Of a stretch of 64,000 nt of DNA, positions 56,690 through 64,000 are shown piece by piece. The notes under the pieces were generated by a model. It saw only the letters and a program-made list of their open reading frames with translations, was not told the origin of the DNA and made no database searches. The stretch is taken from assembly GCF_000739695.1 (NCBI RefSeq), contig NZ_BBIO01000011.1, positions 62,001 through 126,000 of the forward strand, given 5' to 3'. The position numbers were made by a program, and so were the translations under genes. Position 1 is the first letter of the stretch, and each line of letters opens with the position of its first letter. The stretch is from Tepidicaulis marinus. GTDB lineage: Bacteria; Pseudomonadota; Alphaproteobacteria; Parvibaculales; Parvibaculaceae.

Positions 56690-57426
56690 CGTGCCTCCGC
56701 TTTTTCAAGCCCGTCCGCACTTTGCGCGAGCCAGCGGCGGAGCGCGGCAATATCGTCAAGCCGCCAGGCGGCCGCCGTCTTTCCGCTGCCAATCTTTAGG
56801 CCCGCGCCGCCTAATTCCTGTGCAGCCTTAAAGCCGTCTTCATCGGTCACATCGTCCCCCGCAAAGACCGGAATACGCCCCGCGAAAGGGGAAAGCGCCA
56901 TGAAGGCGTGCACCGCCGCGCCTTTTGTTGCCGCTTGCGGTTTGACTTCCATCACCATTTTCCCCTTCATCAAAGTTAGCCCGGCATAAGGCGCCGCCGC
57001 CTCTTCCATGGCTTTATGCACAATCGATTCCAGCTCGGGGCGGGCGCGGAAATGAAGGCAGAGCGCATGGGCTTTCTTTTCAAGAAGAACCCCCTCATGC
57101 CTATCGGCAAAACGTTGAAGGGCGCGCTCGATATCGCCGAGCCCTTCGGGGACGGGAAGCGCTTCCGTCGTGCCGCCCGCGCGCCGCTCCGCCCCGTGCA
57201 CACCGGCGGCGGGCAGATGCAAAGGCGCCAGCATGGCATCGATCTGACTGATAGGCCGGCCGGATACGATGGCCAGCGCCCCGTCCAATGCGCCGTGGAG
57301 GCGGGCGACTTCGTGTTTCATCTCCCCCTCGACCCGCGCCAGTTCCGGGCGGGCGGCAATCTGCGCCAATGTCCCGTCAAGATCGAGAAAGAGACAATGG
57401 CGTTTGCTCAACAAAGGCGGCAGCAC
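56686..57426 (-). CDS. otsB: Trehalose-6-phosphate phosphatase
   Basis: The 246-residue HAD phosphatase has motif I LFLDLDGTLA with D15 and D17, a cap domain starting near residue 100, and motif IV FAGDDVTDEDGF. It removes phosphate from trehalose-6-phosphate. The start is a GTG at 57426 with GGGAGCGGGG upstream. It overlaps the GH15 gene by four bases (ATGA) and begins the operon otsB-GH15-otsA. Confidence 0.94.
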   Translation of the reverse strand: MLPPLLSKRHCLFLDLDGTLAQIAARPELARVEGEMKHEVARLHGALDGALAIVSGRPISQIDAMLAPLHLPAAGVHGAERRAGGTTEALPVPEGLGDIERALQRFADRHEGVLLEKKAHALCLHFRARPELESIVHKAMEEAAAPYAGLTLMKGKMVMEVKPQAATKGAAVHAFMALSPFAGRIPVFAGDDVTDEDGFKAAQELGGAGLKIGSGKTAAAWRLDDIAALRRWLAQSADGLEKAEAR

Positions 57427-57552
57427 GTCAGCCCCGCTCCCTCAGGCCCATGAAACTCATCCGGCAAGTCTAGGCGATAGAGGTTGCCTCTACCAGTGCG
57501 CGCCCGCTAAGAAAAAGAGAACCGGCTTGCGCCGCTCAGGGGATGAGAAACG

Positions 57553-58107
57553 ATGACGGACGATCTGCCTCCAAATTTGCGGCTCTTTTTGGATTGCTAT
57601 CAGACCGCGCGGAAAAAACACGGGCTCAAAGGCGCCCCCCGGCAGAAAGACCTGCCGCTGCGGGAAATGGCCCCCGTGCTGCCGGAACTCGATATTGTGG
57701 AACGCACGGCAGAGGGCGAGCTTGTTTTCCGGCTGATCGGCACCGAGGTCGAGAAGCGTTTCGGCCCCGGCTATACCAAGCGGCCTTTCCGGGAGCTTGG
57801 CGGCAAAGGCAATCAATCGCTCGCCCTGCAAGGGCTGGAACTCATCGCGCCGCTGCCCTGCGGTGTTCTTTGGACCTCGGCAAACAGATTCAAATCGGGC
57901 ATAGAGCTTAACGTGGCAATCTTGTCGCTGCCGCTCACCATTCAGGAAGGCGAAGCGGTGCCCTCGGGCTTTGCCAGTTGCCACGCCCCGCTCGATGCCA
58001 TACCGCCCTTCCGGGAAGATGACGATATCTTCGTCTATTTCAAACCGCTAGAATTCCAATATGTCGATTTGGGCAATGGAGTGCCGGACATGCCTTTCGG
58101 CACGTAA
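57553..58107 (+). CDS. PAS_5 family sensor-like protein
   Basis: The 184-residue protein has the PAS_5 pattern common in alphaproteobacteria: a conserved helical start (LRLFLDCYQTARKKHG), LREMAPVLPELDIVERTAEGELVFRLIGTEVEKRFG, then GYTKRPFREL and a sheet containing ILSLPLTIQEGEAVPSGFASC. PAS domains bind small ligands or partners. No output domain is present. The VanZ-like gene follows 10 bases after its stop. The partner is unknown. Confidence 0.75.
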   Translation: MTDDLPPNLRLFLDCYQTARKKHGLKGAPRQKDLPLREMAPVLPELDIVERTAEGELVFRLIGTEVEKRFGPGYTKRPFRELGGKGNQSLALQGLELIAPLPCGVLWTSANRFKSGIELNVAILSLPLTIQEGEAVPSGFASCHAPLDAIPPFREDDDIFVYFKPLEFQYVDLGNGVPDMPFGT

Positions 58108-58117
58108 GGCAAAGGAT

Positions 58118-58531
58118 ATGGCAAGAGCAGGCACGGCCAGGCCAGAACACAAATACGGCCGGCGCTTCCTCTGGCTGGCGCTGATCGCCGCGGGCCTTCT
58201 CGCCGGCGGCTCGCTTTGGCCCGACGCATTGCTCCCCTCCGAAGGCGGGCTCGACAAATGGGCCCATGGGGCAGCCTATGCCGCCCTTGCCTTCTGCCTG
58301 CCGTTTCTTCTGCCCGATTTGCGCCGCGCTCTGCTGGCCGGCCTTGCGCTCTTTGCACTCGGCCTACTGATGGAAGCCGCACAGCTTTTCCTTCCCGGCC
58401 GCTGGGCCTCGCTGGAAGATGCCGCGGCGAACGGCGCCGGCATTCTCCTTGGCTGGGCCTTGGGCTGGGCTTTGGGATGGGGCATCAGCCGGCTTGCCGC
58501 GCGCCGCCGGGCCGCAGCAGAACGGCCGTAA
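58118..58531 (+). CDS. VanZ-like small membrane protein
   Basis: The 137-residue protein has four hydrophobic helices and the VanZ features LDKWAHGAAYAALAFCLPFLL (the K-x-x-H motif) and EAAQLFLPGRWASLEDAAANGAGILLGW (E..Q......R..s..D...N..G). VanZ-like proteins are membrane proteins of mostly unknown role. ATG at 58118 has AAAGGAT upstream. It starts 10 bases after the PAS_5 gene and its 3' end overlaps the convergent membrane gene by 47 bases. Confidence 0.82.
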   Translation: MARAGTARPEHKYGRRFLWLALIAAGLLAGGSLWPDALLPSEGGLDKWAHGAAYAALAFCLPFLLPDLRRALLAGLALFALGLLMEAAQLFLPGRWASLEDAAANGAGILLGWALGWALGWGISRLAARRRAAAERP

Positions 58532-58889
58532 GCGCTAGAGCCACGATCACGGTAATCCCGAAGGCCGGATTGACCCCCAGCACGTTAAGCTCTGTGCCGT
58601 CGGCATATTTCATATCTCCCCCATAAGCCCCGGCAATCGCATAAGCGAAAACGAAACCGCCCGTCACGATGAGCAGGATCGCCGCGCCGAGCCGCACCTG
58701 CCCCCGCACCCAGCCAATCCAGAGCGCGAGAAGCGCAAGGGCGAAATGCACGGCCAGCTGCCAGACCTCATGCATGCGCGCATGGCCCGGCCAGTCCGGA
58801 TTGAAGACATGCGTGTCGCTGATTTCCATGAAGGGCAGCACGGCGAGATAAAGCAGCGCGGAAAGGGACAGGATGATTTTGGCGGGCAT
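58485..58889 (-). CDS. Small four-helix membrane protein of unknown function
   Basis: The 134-residue protein has four transmembrane segments (KIILSLSALLYLAVLPFM, WQLAVHFALALLALWIGWV, AAILLIVTGGFVFAYAIAGAYG, GITVIVALALTAVLLRPGG) with the extracytoplasmic-looking motif FNPDWPGHARMHEVWQL, a pattern seen in a conserved but unnamed family. GGAGAGCC precedes the ATG at 58889. It is divergent from a TetR gene across two identical operators, so its expression is probably induced by some signal. Confidence 0.75.
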   Translation of the reverse strand: MPAKIILSLSALLYLAVLPFMEISDTHVFNPDWPGHARMHEVWQLAVHFALALLALWIGWVRGQVRLGAAILLIVTGGFVFAYAIAGAYGGDMKYADGTELNVLGVNPAFGITVIVALALTAVLLRPGGARQAG

Positions 58890-58905
58890 GGCGGCTCTCC
58901 GTTTA

Positions 58906-58946
58906 ATTGACGCTGTCAATTTACAGACATTATTGACACTGTCAAT
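58906..58946. promoter_or_regulatory. Two TTGACrCTGTCAA operators between membrane gene and TetR
   Basis: ATTGACGCTGTCAAT at 58906-58920 and ATTGACACTGTCAAT at 58932-58946 are 15-bp palindromes differing at the centre only, with centres 26 bases apart. They lie in the 65-base region between divergent start codons and are the likely sites of the TetR product. Confidence 0.78.
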
Positions 58947-58954
58947 ATACATGT

Positions 58955-59605
58955 ATGACAAATCCCGCCCCCTCTCCGCCGCCTCAAAAACCTGCCAGAA
59001 AAGGCGCCCTGCGCCCCGCGCTTCTGGCCGCCGCCCGCACCCTGCTCGACCGGGACGGGGCGGATGCCGTGACGATCCGCGCCGTCGCGCGGGCCTGCGG
59101 CGTTTCCCATGCAGCTCCCGCCAACCATTTTGCCGACCGGCGCAGCCTGCTGACGGCGCTGGCGGCGGAGCTTTTCGCGGACCTGGCGGAGGCCATGGAA
59201 AACGCACTGGCAGGCGCGCCCCAAAACCCGGCCAATAAGGGTTCCGGCACTGCCCGGCTCACCGCCTTTGCCGAAGCGCTTGTCGCTTACGGCCTGGCTC
59301 ATCCCGAGCGCTACCGGCTCTTATGGCGGCGCGATCTTCTGGACGGCGAAGACGCGGCGCTGCAGGGGACAATGGACCGGCTTTATGCGCGGCTGCTTGA
59401 GGAACTGAGCGCCCTTCCCCTTCCCGCCGGCAAGGACCCGGAAACGGCGGCGGTCGGCCTTTGGTCGCTCTGCCACGGCTATGTCTCGATGCGCCTTGAC
59501 GGCAATTTCATCGCAAGGCGCGACAAGGAAAGCCGCGCCCCGCGGCACAGCGCCATGATTGCGAACTACCTCGCCGCTCTTGCGCCCCCGGCCCATCCGG
59601 CTTAG
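58955..59605 (+). CDS. TetR family transcriptional regulator
   Basis: The 216-residue protein has the TetR N-terminal domain RPALLAAARTLLDRDGADAVTIRAVARACGVSHAAPANHFADRRSLLTAL; the recognition helix segment SHAAPANHFADR is of the group that also has a WHG-type C-terminal domain (MDRLYARLLEELSAL). It is divergent from the four-helix membrane gene, with two copies of an operator-like palindrome between. It likely regulates both genes. The start ATG lies nine bases after the second operator. Confidence 0.88.
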   Translation: MTNPAPSPPPQKPARKGALRPALLAAARTLLDRDGADAVTIRAVARACGVSHAAPANHFADRRSLLTALAAELFADLAEAMENALAGAPQNPANKGSGTARLTAFAEALVAYGLAHPERYRLLWRRDLLDGEDAALQGTMDRLYARLLEELSALPLPAGKDPETAAVGLWSLCHGYVSMRLDGNFIARRDKESRAPRHSAMIANYLAALAPPAHPA

Positions 59606-59649
59606 GCCAGAGACACCGGCATAATCAAAACCAAGAAAAGGGGAGCAAG

Positions 59650-60387
59650 ATGCAGGACACGGATTTTACTGGAAAACGCATTCTGGTCGTCGGTGGCTCG
59701 AGCGGCATCGGCAATGGCATGGCCCAGGCCTTCCGCGCGCGCGGCGGCGAGGTGCATGTCTGGGGCACGCGCGCGAAAGCGGAGGATTACAAAAAAGAAG
59801 ACGGCTCGGACATGACCGGCCTGCACTATCACCAGATGGATGTCTCCGATTTCGCCGCCATCGAAGCCCATGATCCGGGCTTCGACGGGCTCGACGTGCT
59901 CGTGCTTTGCCAGGGCACGGTGATTTACGGGCGCGGCGAGTTCGAGATGGAGGGCTTTCAGAAAGTCATGGATGTGAACCTCAACAGCCTGATGGCCTGC
60001 GCCATGAAGTTCCATCCCATGCTTGCAGCTTCCAAAGGCGCGCTCATTACCGTTAGTTCCACCGCCGCTTTCCATGCGACGCGCGGCAACCCGGCTTACA
60101 ATGCCTCCAAGACCGGCGCCGTCGGCCTCACCCGCACGCTGGCCGAAGCCTGGGCGAAAGACGGCATCCGCGTGAACGGCATCGCCCCCGGCCTTGTGGA
60201 CACGAAACTGACGAAAGTGACGACGGAAAATCCGGACCGTCTTTCCGCGTCGCTCAAAGGCATTCCCATGCGCCGTCTCGGCACGCCGGAAGATATGGCA
60301 GGGGTTGCGCTTTTCCTTGCCTCGCCCCTTGCCTCTTACGTTCTGGGGCAGACCATTCCGGTGGATGGCGGGCTTATCCTCTCTTAA
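59650..60387 (+). CDS. Short-chain dehydrogenase/reductase
   Basis: The 245-residue SDR has the cofactor motif VVGGSSGIGNGMAQAFRARG, a catalytic serine in TVSSTAAFHAT, and the Y-x-x-x-K pair in AYNASKTGAVGLTRTLAEAW, with a C-terminal LGQTIPVDGGLILS. It reduces or oxidises a carbonyl/hydroxyl with NAD(P). The substrate is unknown. AAGGGGAGCAAG precedes the ATG. It converges with the flavin monooxygenase and shares a terminator. Confidence 0.88.
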   Translation: MQDTDFTGKRILVVGGSSGIGNGMAQAFRARGGEVHVWGTRAKAEDYKKEDGSDMTGLHYHQMDVSDFAAIEAHDPGFDGLDVLVLCQGTVIYGRGEFEMEGFQKVMDVNLNSLMACAMKFHPMLAASKGALITVSSTAAFHATRGNPAYNASKTGAVGLTRTLAEAWAKDGIRVNGIAPGLVDTKLTKVTTENPDRLSASLKGIPMRRLGTPEDMAGVALFLASPLASYVLGQTIPVDGGLILS

Positions 60388-60390
60388 CAA

Positions 60391-60421
60391 AAAACCGGCC
60401 CCTGCAATGCGGGGGCCGGTT
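60391..60421. terminator. Bidirectional terminator between SDR and flavin monooxygenase
   Basis: AACCGGCCCC (60393-60402) pairs with GGGGCCGGTT (60412-60421); the A-run on its left gives a T-run for the minus-strand gene and TTCCTT follows on the plus strand. Confidence 0.88.
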
Positions 60422-60445
60422 CCTTATCGCGCAAAATGAGCGCGC

Positions 60446-61960
60446 TTACTGATAGACGAAGGCGGCATCGTCGAGATCGATTTCCGGCAGCTCGTCTTTT
60501 TCCTTCCAGTAATCCTGCGTGTGCTGCCATTCAGGCTTGTCGCCGCGCTTGGGCAGAAGATGCATGCCGCGCATCAGATAACCGGGATTGAAATTCTCCG
60601 GATCGATCCAGGGTTTGAGTTCCATATCCTCATCGTCCGGGCGCAGTTGCACGCAAACCTTCTTCGCCTGCTTGTCCTTCATATGATTGAGCAGGCGGCA
60701 AACGAAATCGCCCAGAAGATCGACGCGCAATGTCCAGCTCGCGCGGAAATAGCCGAAGACCCAGACCATGTTCGGCACGCCCGTGAACATCATGCCGCGA
60801 TAGGTAACGGTCTTGGAAAAATCGAGCGGCTTGCCGTCGATGGAAAAATCGATATCGCCGAGCACGGAGAGATTGAACCCCGTCGCCGTGATGATGATGT
60901 CGGCTTCCAGCTCCTCGCCCGATTTCAGGAGAATGCCTTTTTCCGTAAAGCGGTCGATCTCATCCGTGACGATCGAAGCCTTGCCTGCGGCGAGACCCTG
61001 GAAAATATCACCGTCCGGCACGAAGGCGATGCGCTGACGCCAGGGACGGTATGTCGGCGTGAAATGTTTTTCGATATCGAAATCCGGCCCGAGGAAAGCG
61101 CGCACACCTTCCAGCAATTCTTCTTTCACCGCTTCCGGCTCTTCAAAAGATCGGCGCGTGAAATCGGCCTGATCGTGCAGGATCTTGCGGCGGGTGATCT
61201 CGTGAATCCATTCCTCATCCACCTGCAATTCACGCAGCTGATCGGCCAGCTCGTTTTCATTGCGCCCCGGAATGAAATAGGTCGGCGAGCGCTGCAGCAT
61301 GGTGACATGCGCGCAGTCGCCGGCAATGGCAGGCACCAATGTCGCTGCCGTGGCGCCCGAGCCGATGACGATCACCTTCTTGCCTTTGTAATCGAGATCT
61401 TCCGGCCAGGTTTGCGGGTGAACGATCTGGCCTTTGAAATCGCTCATACCTTCCCAGTCCGGCGTATAGCCTTCCGAATGGCGGTAATAGCCCTGACACA
61501 TCCAAAGGAAGTTGGCGGTAAAACGCACCGGCTCGCCGGTATCCCCGCGCGTGGCTTCGATGGTCCAGACACTGTCCTTTTCCGACCAATTGGCTTTCTT
61601 GATCTTGTGATTGTAGCGAATATGGCGGTCCAGATCGTTTTCCTCGATCACCTCGCCCATATAGGTACGGATTTCTTCCGCCGTCGCGATCGGCGCGCCG
61701 GTCCAGGGCTTGAAGCGATACCCGAATGTATAAAGATCGCTGTCGGAGCGGATACCCGGATAGCGGTGCATCAGCCAGGTACCGCCGAAACTTTCCAGCC
61801 CTTCCAGAACCACAAAACTCTTGTCTGGGCACTGATGCGTCAGGTGATAGGCCGCGCCGATGCCGGAAATGCCCGCACCGACCACCAGCACATCGAAATG
61901 CTCTGCTTCGCCTGCATTCTTCGCCGCGCCGGGCCGTTCAAGTGTATCCGTTTCCGTCAT
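60446..61960 (-). CDS. FAD-dependent monooxygenase, Baeyer-Villiger type
   Basis: The 504-residue protein has an FAD motif VVGAGISGIGAAYHL, the Baeyer-Villiger fingerprint FxGxxxHxxxW as FKGQIVHPQTWPED, and an NADPH motif VIGSGATAATLVPAI. Family members insert oxygen next to ketones or oxygenate N/S atoms. It lies beside an SDR, and such pairs often convert an alcohol to ketone to ester, but here they are convergent. Substrate unknown. GGAGAGCG precedes the ATG. Confidence 0.9.
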   Translation of the reverse strand: MTETDTLERPGAAKNAGEAEHFDVLVVGAGISGIGAAYHLTHQCPDKSFVVLEGLESFGGTWLMHRYPGIRSDSDLYTFGYRFKPWTGAPIATAEEIRTYMGEVIEENDLDRHIRYNHKIKKANWSEKDSVWTIEATRGDTGEPVRFTANFLWMCQGYYRHSEGYTPDWEGMSDFKGQIVHPQTWPEDLDYKGKKVIVIGSGATAATLVPAIAGDCAHVTMLQRSPTYFIPGRNENELADQLRELQVDEEWIHEITRRKILHDQADFTRRSFEEPEAVKEELLEGVRAFLGPDFDIEKHFTPTYRPWRQRIAFVPDGDIFQGLAAGKASIVTDEIDRFTEKGILLKSGEELEADIIITATGFNLSVLGDIDFSIDGKPLDFSKTVTYRGMMFTGVPNMVWVFGYFRASWTLRVDLLGDFVCRLLNHMKDKQAKKVCVQLRPDDEDMELKPWIDPENFNPGYLMRGMHLLPKRGDKPEWQHTQDYWKEKDELPEIDLDDAAFVYQ

Positions 61961-62084
61961 CTATCGCTCTCCCTTTCAGGTTTCTTTTTATTTTCCGTGA
62001 CTTGGAGGTATTGCCCATTCTCCTTGCTATCAAGGTGGGGCGCGCGCGGACATTTGAAAATGAGCTATGTCAAATTGCCAGCAT

Positions 62085-62114
62085 AAAAGAAACGCACCCT
62101 AATTAGGGTGCGTT
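62085..62114 (-). terminator. Terminator of manC
   Basis: AACGCACCCTAA and TTAGGGTGCGTT form a 24-base perfect palindrome at 62091-62114; on the minus strand it is followed by TCTTTTATG, so it should end manC transcription. Confidence 0.8.
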
Positions 62115-62153
62115 CCAAACCGGCCAGAGCGCTCTTGGCGGCGTTGCCGAGGC

Positions 62154-63596
62154 CTATTCGGCGGCCTTGTTCTCTTCCGTGCGCCCGTAAACATCGTCAA
62201 AGCGCACAATGTCGTCTTCACCCAGATAAGAGCCCGATTGCACTTCGATAATGCTGAGCGGCTCCTCGAACGGGTTTTCCAGCCGGTGCTTTGTGTTGAC
62301 CGGAATGTAAGTCGATTGATTGGCCTCGAGCGTGGAGGTCGTATCGCCCACCGTGACGCGGGCCTTGCCGTTCACCACCACCCAGTGCTCGGCGCGGTGA
62401 TGGTGAAGCTGGAGCGACAGCGCACCGCCCGGATAGACCATCAGATGCTTGACCTGGTGCCGGTCGCCCTGGGTCAGGCTTTCATAATAGCCCCAGGGCC
62501 GGTAAACGCGGTTATGGGCTTCGTGCTCGCTGCGCCCTTCTTCGGCAAGGCGCTGAACGATTTTCTTCACGTCCTGCACCCGGTCGCGGGCCGCTACCAT
62601 GACGACATCGCCGGTTTCCACCACCACAAGATCTTCGACGCCGAGCGTTGCGACCAGCCCCTTTTCGGCGCGTACATAGGTGTTGCGGCTGTCGACATTG
62701 ATGACATCGCCGAGATGCACATTGCCATCTTCGTCTTTCTCGCCGATTTCCCACAGCGCCGACCAGCTGCCGATATCGTTCCATTTCATATCGACGGGCA
62801 CGACGGCGGCATGGCGGGTATGTTCCATCACCGCATAGTCGATGGAATCGGACGGGCAGGCTTCGAAGGCCGCCTTGTCGAGGCGGATGAAATCGAGATC
62901 GCGCTGGCTGACGCCGAGCGCCGCGCGCGCCTTCTCGCAAATGTCGGGGCAGAAGGTTTCCATCTCTTCCAAGATGCGGTCGGCGCGGAACATGAAGATG
63001 CCTGCATTCCAGTAATAGCCGCCATCGGCAAGATAAGAGGCCGCCGTTGCGCTGTCCGGCTTTTCGACGAAAGCCTCGACCTTATAGCCCCCTTCTTCAT
63101 CGGCGCTTTCGCCCCGGCGGATATAGCCATAACCGGTTTCAGGCGCCGCCGGCACGATGCCGAACGTGACGAGATGGCCCTCGCCCGCAAGCCGCGCTCC
63201 GTGATGGACGGCGCGCCGGAAGGCATCCAGATCGCCGATGTGATGATCGGCGGGCAGCACGAGCAAAATCGCCTCGCCGCCTTCCTCCTGGCGGATGAAT
63301 TCGGCGGCAACGGCGGCGGCCGGCGCCGTGTTGCGGCCCAGAGGTTCGAGAATATGCGCCATGGGCTCGATGCCCACATCCTGCATCTGCGCGGCGATGA
63401 CGAAGCGGTGCTCGTCATTGGACACGATCAGCGGCGGCAGAAAGGTGTCGCCATCCGCCACCCGCAGCGCCGTTTCCTGCAACATGCCATTGGCGGAGAC
63501 AAGCGGCAGCAACTGCTTGGGATAGAGCGCGCGCGATGTGGGCCACAAACGCGACCCGACCCCGCCGGACAACACGACCGGAACGATCTTACTCAT
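62154..63596 (-). CDS. manC: Mannose-1-phosphate guanylyltransferase/mannose-6-phosphate isomerase
   Basis: The 480-residue bifunctional enzyme has the GDP-mannose pyrophosphorylase start VVLSGGVGSRLWPTSRALYPKQLLPL, FVEKPDSATAASYLADGGYYWNAGIFMFRA, and a C-terminal type II isomerase cupin (YRPWGYYESLTQGDRHQVKHLMVYPGGALSLQLHHHRAEHW). It makes GDP-mannose for glycans. ATG at 63596 follows GGAAGGG by eight bases; an upstream in-frame start at 63626 is less likely. gmd lies 53 bases upstream on the same strand. Confidence 0.95.
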   Translation of the reverse strand: MSKIVPVVLSGGVGSRLWPTSRALYPKQLLPLVSANGMLQETALRVADGDTFLPPLIVSNDEHRFVIAAQMQDVGIEPMAHILEPLGRNTAPAAAVAAEFIRQEEGGEAILLVLPADHHIGDLDAFRRAVHHGARLAGEGHLVTFGIVPAAPETGYGYIRRGESADEEGGYKVEAFVEKPDSATAASYLADGGYYWNAGIFMFRADRILEEMETFCPDICEKARAALGVSQRDLDFIRLDKAAFEACPSDSIDYAVMEHTRHAAVVPVDMKWNDIGSWSALWEIGEKDEDGNVHLGDVINVDSRNTYVRAEKGLVATLGVEDLVVVETGDVVMVAARDRVQDVKKIVQRLAEEGRSEHEAHNRVYRPWGYYESLTQGDRHQVKHLMVYPGGALSLQLHHHRAEHWVVVNGKARVTVGDTTSTLEANQSTYIPVNTKHRLENPFEEPLSIIEVQSGSYLGEDDIVRFDDVYGRTEENKAAE

Positions 63597-63649
63597 GACT
63601 GCGCCCTTCCCACGCTCATCCCCCAAGGCCGGTTCGCAGGAGCCTTTGG

Positions 63650-64000
63650 CTACCCGGCCGATAACGCGCCGCTCGCGGCGATTTTCATATCCGCTTCTAC
63701 CATTTCCGCGACCAGCTGGTCGAATGTCGTGCGGTGCACCCAGCCCAGTTCGTCGCGCGCCTTGGCCGGATTGCCGACAAGCGAATTGACCTCCGCCGGG
63801 CGGTAGAACCGGGGATCGATCTCGATCAATGCCTTGCCGGACTTCTTATCGAGGCCTTTTTCATCGAGCCCGCTCCCCGCCCATTCGATGGGTGTGCCGA
63901 CCATCTCGAAGGCAAGTTCGGCAAACTCGCGCACCGAATGCTGCTCGCCCGTCGCCAGCACATAATCGCCCGGCTCTTCCTGCTGCAGCATGCGCCACAT
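63650..64000 (-). CDS. gmd: GDP-mannose 4,6-dehydratase, C-terminal part
   Basis: The last 116 codons of a gene that continues past the window end. The segment GDYVLATGEQHSVREFAELAFEMVG and DPRFYRPAEVNSLVGNPAKARDELGWVHRTTFDQLVAEMV are typical of GMD, which turns GDP-mannose into GDP-4-keto-6-deoxymannose, a precursor of fucose, rhamnose or perosamine. It lies upstream of manC on the same strand, so both probably serve a surface glycan locus extending beyond the window. Confidence 0.92.
   Translation of the reverse strand: MWRMLQQEEPGDYVLATGEQHSVREFAELAFEMVGTPIEWAGSGLDEKGLDKKSGKALIEIDPRFYRPAEVNSLVGNPAKARDELGWVHRTTFDQLVAEMVEADMKIAASGALSAG

Noticed and set aside
60521-62086. A 521-codon plus-strand frame opposite the flavin monooxygenase
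   Set aside because: The minus strand carries intact FAD, NADPH and Baeyer-Villiger motifs; the other frame has none.

Overview
The window is a 64 kb, GC-rich chromosomal segment that reads as ordinary alphaproteobacterial core and catabolic genome. Genes are tightly packed and almost all encode recognisable proteins. No rRNA, tRNA, insertion sequence, prophage or CRISPR array was seen. The alphaproteobacterial assignment rests on a ROSE-type RNA thermometer before an hsp20 gene, a full CtrA-type box (TTAA-N7-TTAA), a PAS_5 protein, a DUF459 protein, the gltB/gltD organisation, and dispersed palindromes built on ACCCCGGGcttgtCCCGGGGT. Many lipid and aromatic catabolic genes (beta-oxidation fusion protein, two acyl-CoA dehydrogenases, acyl-CoA carboxylase beta subunit, Baeyer-Villiger-type monooxygenase, Rieske oxygenase, nitronate monooxygenase, three GSTs) suggest a Parvibaculum-like or hyphomicrobial degrader. 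That genus-level guess is inference.

Layout. 1-8.6 kb: end of a HAD hydrolase, a lipid kinase, an LpxH-like phosphoesterase paired with a GT4 glycosyltransferase, a periplasmic YceI protein, the GTPase TypA, a HisN-type phosphatase, and an alpha/beta hydrolase overlapping an SCP2 protein. 8.8-16.2 kb: an orphan carboxyltransferase, a secreted PepSY-like triple-repeat protein, and a complete branched-chain amino acid type ABC importer (livK-H-M-G-F order on the minus strand). 16.3-19.9 kb: heat-inducible hsp20, then a hybrid histidine kinase facing a separate Hpt protein. 20-29 kb: a GST, a dicarboxylate symporter and gltBD. 29.2-33.7 kb: a minus-strand cluster of an MBOAT acyltransferase, two SGNH proteins and a small membrane protein, probably an extracytoplasmic glycan O-acylation locus. 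34-38.5 kb: a VWA/MoxR pair, a Rieske oxygenase and a TetR regulator separated by a 42-bp palindrome. 38.7-49.3 kb: beta-oxidation and related genes, a formylglycine-generating-enzyme homologue with a divergent HTH regulator, and a hydrolase/TetR divergent pair. 49.3-57.4 kb: a lytic transglycosylase, an MCP preceded by a secreted stand-alone Cache protein, and an otsB-GH15-otsA trehalose operon. 57.5-64 kb: PAS_5, VanZ-like, a small membrane protein with divergent TetR, an SDR, a flavin monooxygenase, and the GDP-mannose genes manC and gmd (cut by the window end).

The most unusual material is regulatory: a base-by-base ROSE match with an upstream sigma-32-like promoter, four regulator genes each beside a clear palindromic operator candidate, three perfectly phased 13-bp tandem repeats before the Cache/MCP operon, and a CtrA box before the hybrid kinase. 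The best candidates for under-described functional units are the Cache+MCP pair and the MBOAT/double-SGNH cluster.
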